Part shown: in pieces, positions 5,359 through 5,417 of the stretch | Position numbering within the stretch: position 1 is the first letter of the stretch | Layout of the letters: each line of letters starts with the position of its first letter | Assembly: GCA_900552885.1 (NCBI GenBank) | Contig: USBM01000158.1 | Location: 1 to 5,417, forward strand | DNA: 5,417 nucleotides | From: an uncultured Clostridium sp. | GTDB lineage: Bacteria; Bacillota; Clostridia; Lachnospirales; Lachnospiraceae | Direction of reading: 5' to 3' | Translations under genes and position numbers: made by a program | Notes under the pieces: generated by a model | Seen by the model: the letters and a program-made list of their open reading frames with translations, nothing else | The model's database searches: none | Told to the model about the DNA's origin: nothing

Positions 5359-5417
5359 TAGGTAAGCTTGCTCTGCTATTATAGTTTGTGTTTATGCAAT
5401 TTAGAAAATTAAGGAAA

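Noticed and set aside
5343..5380. Direct repeat CTGCTATT at 5343-5350 and 5373-5380
   Set aside because: An 8-bp match in AT-rich intergenic DNA with poor similarity on either side; likely chance.

Overview
The window looks like a chromosomal segment of a low-to-moderate GC Gram-positive bacterium of the Clostridia, most plausibly a gut Lachnospiraceae-type organism. The evidence is the strong AGGAGG/AAGGTGG-type ribosome binding sites, sigma-A promoters with TTGACA/TATAAT-like boxes, a CIRCE heat-shock operator in front of clpB, and the character of the sugar-binding-protein fragment. I cannot name a genus from sequence alone.

Layout, left to right. (1) Positions 1-426 (+) hold the C-terminal part of an ABC-transporter extracellular solute-binding protein, cut by the window edge. 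(2) Positions 427-564 separate two convergent genes and hold two hairpins; the second (509-549) is a convincing intrinsic terminator. (3) Positions 565-1473 (-) encode a ten-helix EamA/DMT-family transporter, with its own promoter at 1574-1602. (4) The divergent region 1474-1782 (about 300 bp) holds that promoter and its roughly 94-nt leader, a CIRCE operator at 1657-1683, and a sigma-A promoter at 1671-1699 whose -35 box lies inside the CIRCE. (5) Positions 1783-4359 (+) encode ClpB, an 858-residue protein disaggregase with all catalytic motifs intact. A strong internal Shine-Dalgarno and an in-frame GTG at codon 148 suggest an N-domain-less isoform, as in E. coli. (6) A large hairpin at 4367-4413 follows clpB but lacks a U-tract. 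A near-consensus sigma-A promoter comes right after it (4423-4451). (7) Three small membrane-protein genes follow on + (4484-4918, 5009-5155, 5174-5296), apparently one transcription unit, closed by a terminator at 5313-5358. (8) Positions 5359-5417 hold nothing I can assign.

How the parts fit: clpB is a stand-alone heat-shock gene, predicted to be repressed by HrcA at CIRCE and to act with DnaK/DnaJ/GrpE encoded elsewhere. The downstream small-membrane-protein cluster has its own promoter but no clear terminator separates it from clpB, so heat-shock readthrough is possible. The most notable points are the CIRCE-embedded promoter, the likely internal clpB start, the probable frameshift at the end of the first small membrane protein, and two short membrane proteins (48 and 40 aa) that automated annotation could easily miss. 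I found no mobile element, CRISPR array, tRNA or rRNA, and nothing that I would call a wholly new system.
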